A DNA stretch of 64,000 bases, from assembly GCF_900101605.1 (NCBI RefSeq), contig NZ_FMUR01000006.1, forward strand, positions 1-64,000, in the 5' to 3' direction. Both the position numbers and the translations under genes were made by a program. Of this stretch, positions 59,373 through 64,000 are shown in pieces (the stretch's first letter is position 1; each line of letters starts with the position of its first letter). The DNA is from Butyrivibrio hungatei. GTDB taxonomy: Bacteria; Bacillota; Clostridia; Lachnospirales; Lachnospiraceae. The notes below the pieces were generated by a model that saw only the letters and a program-made list of their open reading frames with translations, had not been told where the DNA came from and ran no database searches.

Positions 59373-60926
59373 TTAGAAGTCATCATATATCGAATCCGCA
59401 GGATTAAATCCCGGTCCGTACTCGGCAAGTAAAAGTACTGTGAAAAACAGGGCAAAATATACAAGCCATCTGATCACAAGCTTCTTGGACGCAATATACT
59501 CTCTTAAGCTTGAATATCCTTCAAATCTGCTGCCTGTGATCTTACCGTCACGTGATAGCTCCATTCTGTACTGAATAGTTGAAACCGTAATGAGCACCGC
59601 AAGTGATACAAGAAGCACTCCCCACTCGTAAATACTAAGTCCGAGATTCAACAAGCTACCGTCAATAAAGATCTGCGGATTAAACGCACTCACGCTTCTT
59701 TTAAGCAATCCAAGCGCATGCGGAATACTCTTTGATCTAAAAAACAGATCTCCGATGCATACAAAGAAAAATGTTCTCACAACCCTGAATCCGTTTGCAA
59801 ATTTACTCTGCAGATTGATGTGCATCTTCTTTTCAAAAATCCATGTAAAGAACGGAAGTGTCACTTCTCCGAGCACGATATATGCCCAGTGCAAAAGACC
59901 TGAACCGATAACAAAAGTTGCCTCTCCTCCGTGCCATAAACCTACAGAAAACCATAAGATGAACATTGCAACGTAAGTAGTGAGCTGCTTACCTTTCTTT
60001 TTACCAAAGACTTTCTTAAGCGTTTTTCCAAGTCCCATTATCATCTTGGTACGAAGAAGCGGGTAAAAGACATTGTCCTTCATCCAGATTCCGAGCGTAG
60101 CGTGCCACCTTCTCCAATACTCGCTTATGTTCTTAGCAAAGAAAGGAGTCGTAAAGTTTTCTGGAAGAATGATTCCAAGCATCTCGGACAAACCGATCAC
60201 AATATCTATTCCACCCGAAAAATTCGTATATAACTCAAAAGCAAAACACACAGTACCCAGCCAGATATATGCTCCCGTGTACTCTGCATCAATGGCGTAA
60301 ATCTTATCAACAACAGTGCGAAGTCTCTGCGAGATAACAAGCATCTTAAAGAAGCCCCAGAGCATTCTCTGCGCTCCGAATGTAAGATTCTTAAAATCAG
60401 CTTTGTGATATTCAAACAACTGCCCACTGTGTTCACGGGTTTTTATAATAGGTCCCTGAACCACAAGCGGAAAGAACATACCGATGAGAGTTGTCTCAAG
60501 AAGGCTGTCCCTTCTTACTCCGATGCCGTTATAAACTTCAATAAAGTATCCCAAAAGAATAAAAGTATAGAATGAAAGTCCCGTAGGAGGTGTAATACCG
60601 CCACCTGTTATGAACTTATAGAACTTAAACACGATAAGTATTCCAAGAAGAACAACAAGCTCCGCAACAAGAATCAGCCTTCTTTTTAGAAGCTCTTTTT
60701 CTTCTGTCCCGGCCAAAAGCTTTAAAAGCCCCCATGTCGTAAACGAGGCTGCAAGCGGAAATACAATCTGCACATAGTTCCCATTTACGGAAAACAAATA
60801 GAAGATGATGCTCGCAAATAAAAGCACCACCCACTGACCTCTTTTTTTGAACAAAAGAGGAATCGTATAATATGCAATTAACACAAGTGCAAAAAAGCAC
60901 AGAAAATAAAACGAAGTTATACCCAT
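59373..60926 (-). CDS. MBOAT-family O-acyltransferase (DltB/AlgI-like)
   Basis: 517 residues, about 10-12 membrane helices. ISEYWRRWHATLGIWMKDNV (the Asn/Trp-rich amphipathic block) and FILWFSVGLWHGGEATFVIG with the catalytic His are MBOAT signatures. It passes an acyl group from a cytosolic carrier across the membrane. The ATG at 60926 is preferred (GAAAG upstream); a GTG at 60947 is possible. Followed by the SGNH gene 78 bases later. Confidence 0.9.
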   Translation of the reverse strand: MGITSFYFLCFFALVLIAYYTIPLLFKKRGQWVVLLFASIIFYLFSVNGNYVQIVFPLAASFTTWGLLKLLAGTEEKELLKRRLILVAELVVLLGILIVFKFYKFITGGGITPPTGLSFYTFILLGYFIEVYNGIGVRRDSLLETTLIGMFFPLVVQGPIIKTREHSGQLFEYHKADFKNLTFGAQRMLWGFFKMLVISQRLRTVVDKIYAIDAEYTGAYIWLGTVCFAFELYTNFSGGIDIVIGLSEMLGIILPENFTTPFFAKNISEYWRRWHATLGIWMKDNVFYPLLRTKMIMGLGKTLKKVFGKKKGKQLTTYVAMFILWFSVGLWHGGEATFVIGSGLLHWAYIVLGEVTLPFFTWIFEKKMHINLQSKFANGFRVVRTFFFVCIGDLFFRSKSIPHALGLLKRSVSAFNPQIFIDGSLLNLGLSIYEWGVLLVSLAVLITVSTIQYRMELSRDGKITGSRFEGYSSLREYIASKKLVIRWLVYFALFFTVLLLAEYGPGFNPADSIYDDF

Positions 60927-60995
60927 AAAAAATCTTTCATATAACACGCACCCTTCTTATAAAACAGGCGCCTGCCACTAAATATAATTCTTTTA

Positions 60996-62885
60996 TTACT
61001 TGATCATATACTCTTTTTCATACCACTGCTGGAACATAAGGATATACCATATCTGTATCCTGTAAATTCCGCGCTGTGTGAAGTCGGTCCAGATTTTCTC
61101 TACAACATCGGGATCAAGTATACCCTGCTGCCTTATCTTATCTTTATCAAGAAGAGCTTCTGCCCACTGCCTTATTTTATCATCAAGGAGCCATTTGTCT
61201 ATCGGAATCGAAAAACCTTTTTTCGGCCTGTTGACCATCTCCTTGGGAACGTACTTATAGAGCACGTTTCGAAGAACCTGCTTTCCGACATTCCCTTCTC
61301 TTAAGTAATTCCTTGGAAGGCTCCACGCAAATTCAAGTATATCTCTGTCCAGCATCGGCACTCTGGTTTCAAGAGAGACCGCCATTGCTGTCCTGTCGAC
61401 TTTGACAAGTATGTCATCCGGATGATAAACAAGCATATCCATAAGCATCGCATTGTGACAAGGATCTGCAAGTAAATTCGTATCCATCTCCGTATATTTG
61501 TAAGAAAGAGGCTTTGCTCCGTTCTTAAGCGCAATCTTTTTTACAATCGGGTCACCCTCATGTTCAAGCCTGTGCACATCTCCGGGACCTTTTGCTCCCA
61601 TGTACATGGCCTTTGCCATCCCCGCTTCGCTCTTTGAATATGGGCTGTTAAGCATAAGGATTGATGCGGGTTTTCTTATAAAGTACGGAAGTTTTCCAAC
61701 CTTCCCCCACACTCTTTCAACAGACTCATAGGATCTGTATCCCGCAAAAAGCTCATCTCCGCCGTCGCCCGAAAGCGATACGGTAACATGCTTTCTTGTC
61801 ATCTTACTAACAAGATATGTCGGAATCTGTGAAGAATCCGCAAAAGGCTCACCAAACATAAAGGAAAGCTGCGGAATTACTTCTTTTGCATCCTTCTCTG
61901 TTATATATTCCTCGGTATGAATTGTTCCCAGATGCCTTGCTATCTCGCCTGCCTGCTCGGCCTCGTTGAACTTCTTATCTTCCATTCCGACGGTAAATGT
62001 TCTTACCTTGCCGGGCGCAACCGACTGCATAAGTGCAACGATCGTGCTACTGTCTATTCCCGCTGACAAAAAAGCTCCCAAAGGAACATCGGCAACCATC
62101 TGGCCTTTTATCGATTCTTTCAGAAGTCTCTCAAGTTCTTCCGCCGCCTCTTCCTTGCTACCTTTAAAAAGATTGCGCTGCCCTTTTACGGCAGTTTCCG
62201 TCATCGAGAAATAGCTCTTTGTCTCGGAAGAAAGATCGTCGACATTTACGGTCATGATACATCCCGCTTCTAGCTTATAGATGCCCTTGTAAATCGTATA
62301 GGGCGCAGGAATATATCCTTCCGTAAAATAGATATCAAGAACCTCTGTGTTTATCTCATTGTCAAAGCCGTCTATCACGCGAAGGCATCCGATATCCGAA
62401 GCAAATGCAAAAGCTCCGCCAACGTTTCCGTAGTACAAAGGCTTTTCTCCGACTCTGTCACGCGCAAAGGTAACAGTGTTTTTGTCCATATCATAAACGG
62501 CTATTCCAAACATTCCCTTGCACATGGTCAAAGTCTCTTCCATGCCATAAGCATCTATCGATTCTATAAGAATTTCAGTATCGGAAGTTCCGTTAAATTC
62601 AGTAACTTTCCCCTCCGCGATAAGCTTGTCTTTTACCACGGATGCATTGTAGATCTCGCCGTTATATGCGATAACTTTTCGTCCGGAATGTGACATCATG
62701 GGCTGAGCGCCCTTTTTGGATAAGTCCACAATAGAAAGGCGCCTGTGCCCAAGCGCCACTTTTTTGTCATCACTTATATAGATTCCTTCATCGTCGGGGC
62801 CTCTGTGAAGCATCCTGTGATTCATCTTCCCGATGTTTTCCTTAAGGTCGCCTCTAAACCCGATAAGTCCTGCTATTCCGCACAT
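60996..62885 (-). CDS. asnB: Asparagine synthase (glutamine-hydrolysing), AsnB type
   Basis: 629 residues. Cys2 (MCGIAGLIGF) is the amidotransferase nucleophile; RGPDDEG, the AYNGEIYN and GTSDTE glutamine-site motifs follow. The synthetase domain carries FLSAGIDSSTIVALMQSV (P-loop-like) and SLSGDGGDELFAGYRSYE. In polysaccharide clusters such proteins may amidate a uronic acid or an acyl unit rather than make free asparagine. It overlaps the HAD gene by 13 bases. Confidence 0.9.
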   Translation of the reverse strand: MCGIAGLIGFRGDLKENIGKMNHRMLHRGPDDEGIYISDDKKVALGHRRLSIVDLSKKGAQPMMSHSGRKVIAYNGEIYNASVVKDKLIAEGKVTEFNGTSDTEILIESIDAYGMEETLTMCKGMFGIAVYDMDKNTVTFARDRVGEKPLYYGNVGGAFAFASDIGCLRVIDGFDNEINTEVLDIYFTEGYIPAPYTIYKGIYKLEAGCIMTVNVDDLSSETKSYFSMTETAVKGQRNLFKGSKEEAAEELERLLKESIKGQMVADVPLGAFLSAGIDSSTIVALMQSVAPGKVRTFTVGMEDKKFNEAEQAGEIARHLGTIHTEEYITEKDAKEVIPQLSFMFGEPFADSSQIPTYLVSKMTRKHVTVSLSGDGGDELFAGYRSYESVERVWGKVGKLPYFIRKPASILMLNSPYSKSEAGMAKAMYMGAKGPGDVHRLEHEGDPIVKKIALKNGAKPLSYKYTEMDTNLLADPCHNAMLMDMLVYHPDDILVKVDRTAMAVSLETRVPMLDRDILEFAWSLPRNYLREGNVGKQVLRNVLYKYVPKEMVNRPKKGFSIPIDKWLLDDKIRQWAEALLDKDKIRQQGILDPDVVEKIWTDFTQRGIYRIQIWYILMFQQWYEKEYMIK

Positions 62886-64000
62886 ACTGTCTCCACGTCT
62901 ATAACGTTGTTTTTATTTGTATATCCATCAAGATCAAGCTTGTAGGTCTTATTCCCCTCTTCATCTTCCTTCACAAGATCAAATCCCTGAAGTGAATAGA
63001 AGTCCTTGACCATCTTGTTCTTGGCTGTGGGGTAATAATATCCGTAGACAGTCTTTATTCCCCTCTCACTTGCTTTCTTTGCAAGCGTATCCATCATGGC
63101 AAATTCCATATCTCTTTTCAAAACTCTGCAGCTCATAAGCCAGAGGTCGATATGAAGCTCTTCGCCATCCTGCTTGCCTATTACAAGCGAAACTATTCCG
63201 TTATCCCCGAACTTATCCTCAAGACGGCCGTAAAGAGTGATGTTACTGCTGTCGTTTGCGGTCTTCTCGATATCATCGGGAGTATATCTCTTTGTTGTAA
63301 GATTAAACTGATTGCTCTTGTTTGTAAGCTGGGCAATCCTTGGAATGTACATCTTTTCAAAAGGAGCTATGACAGCCTTCATCTCAAGAGACTTAAGGTA
63401 CTCGCTGTAATCCTTGAAGCTCTCCTGAAGCTCTGTCCTCTTCCTGTTTGCCATGTACATCTCATTTCTTTTCCTGTCATCCTCAGAAATGGATGTTGTC
63501 TCAAAAAATCCCGAGTGATCGAGAATTCTTATATAGTGCTCGGGAGTATCGATCTCGGGCGCATTCACCTTAGGAATCTGTCCCGTAACAATCGCTCTCT
63601 CAGCCGGATTGTCATCCACAAAGACAAGTGATTCCGGAAGCACATTGAGCTCTGAAGCAATCGCCTTCATATTCTCACTCTTGGGTTCCCAGTTTGCCTT
63701 TATGAATACAAAATCATCGGGTTTAAGCGCTCCGTCGGGATGATTAAGCCCCGCAAGTGCATTCTCTTCATCGTTCTTGGAATCAACCGCAAGCACGATA
63801 CCAAGCTCCTTCTGAGCCTTGATATAATTCTGGAATTCAAGATAAACCTGACCTAAATTGGTCTCCTGTCCTATCTCGATTCCGTCCGGACCGTCGTCGC
63901 CTACAACGCCGCCCCACAGTGTATTGTCGAGGTCAAGAACAAGTCCCTTCTTGTTCTTTCCGTAAATCGACTTGATTATATTTGCCACATTAAAACTGAG
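62873..64000 (-). CDS. FkbH-like HAD-IIIC protein (5' end outside the window)
   Basis: The frame stays open to the window edge: codons before 63988 read LSFNVANIIKSIYGKNKK, which is the internal junction of FkbH-like proteins, so the N-terminal SGNH-like domain lies beyond. Visible: HAD motif I GLVLDLDNTLWGG, VFVDDNPAERAIV (motif III region) and a C-terminal GNAT-like part (FGDNGIVSLVIGK, LWLMSCRVLKRDMEFAMMD). FkbH proteins load glycolytic three-carbon units onto an acyl carrier protein. This fits the downstream MBOAT. Confidence 0.85.
   Translation of the reverse strand, partial: LSFNVANIIKSIYGKNKKGLVLDLDNTLWGGVVGDDGPDGIEIGQETNLGQVYLEFQNYIKAQKELGIVLAVDSKNDEENALAGLNHPDGALKPDDFVFIKANWEPKSENMKAIASELNVLPESLVFVDDNPAERAIVTGQIPKVNAPEIDTPEHYIRILDHSGFFETTSISEDDRKRNEMYMANRKRTELQESFKDYSEYLKSLEMKAVIAPFEKMYIPRIAQLTNKSNQFNLTTKRYTPDDIEKTANDSSNITLYGRLEDKFGDNGIVSLVIGKQDGEELHIDLWLMSCRVLKRDMEFAMMDTLAKKASERGIKTVYGYYYPTAKNKMVKDFYSLQGFDLVKEDEEGNKTYKLDLDGYTNKNNVIDVETVCAE

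Overview
The window looks like a chromosome segment of a motile, Gram-positive-type anaerobe of the family Lachnospiraceae, most like Butyrivibrio or a close relative. Evidence: a flagellar locus with FliW, CsrA, FlgM and two FlgK paralogues, SigD-type promoters (TAAA-N15/16-GCCGATAT), glutamine synthetase I followed by an ANTAR regulator, rubrerythrin, a CIRCE-like element on hsp20, lipoproteins with lipoboxes, and several PD-(D/E)XK 'transposase-like' genes common in rumen and gut Lachnospiraceae. The species is inferred from gene content only. I saw no rRNA, tRNA or CRISPR array.

Layout. (1) 1-6462, minus strand, visibly A+T-rich: a surface-glycan cluster (partial pyruvyl transferase, GT32 glycosyltransferase, radical SAM protein, second pyruvyl transferase, FrhB-like protein, predicted beta-propeller). 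Three of these carry a similar GxG nucleotide-binding-like domain fused to different catalytic parts. (2) 6487-8690: a two-gene secreted/membrane protein operon behind a long structured leader with SigA- and SigD-like promoters. (3) 8781-12830: an accessory island of PD-(D/E)XK nuclease genes, including a 5'-truncated duplicate, a decapitated gene remnant, an HNH nuclease and an XRE regulator, with several long palindromes. (4) 12940-13352: HU. (5) 13400-27000: the late flagellar locus fliC / flaG-fliD-fliS-fliT-like / flgL-fliW-csrA-glycosyltransferase / flgM-flgN-flgK-flgK. SigD promoters lie before fliC, flaG, flgL and (two in tandem) flgM. (6) 27032-29112: glnA and its ANTAR regulator with an attenuator-like leader. 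(7) 29140-35840: an EF-hand-like protein with a SigD-like promoter, thymidine kinase, MscS, a lone HicB-like protein, an XRE/membrane pair, Hsp20, rubrerythrin and small unknowns. (8) 35809-51066: a 13-gene minus-strand capsule/exopolysaccharide operon with its own promoter and terminator. (9) 51095-52763: a HipA-fold kinase gene plus a DUF2442-like/HTH partner under twin palindromic operators, with an eight-G tract inside the partner gene. (10) 52801-54041: a second PD-(D/E)XK gene sharing a 37-bp palindrome with the one at 10001. (11) 54041-64000: lipoproteins with VCBS-like acidic motifs, a lipoprotein pseudogene, and an SGNH / MBOAT / asparagine synthase / FkbH-like HAD cluster that probably acylates or amidates an extracellular polymer; it continues past the window edge.

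How the parts work together. SigD promoters and FlgM form the motility checkpoint. FliW and CsrA sit in the flgL operon and the flagellin leader has several GGA motifs including the Shine-Dalgarno, so the FliW-CsrA-flagellin loop known in Bacillus is probably present. The two glycan clusters and the acyl-modification cluster suggest a strongly surface-decorated cell. The accessory islands at 9-13 kb and 51-54 kb are linked by the shared palindromic leader and hold the least described biology.
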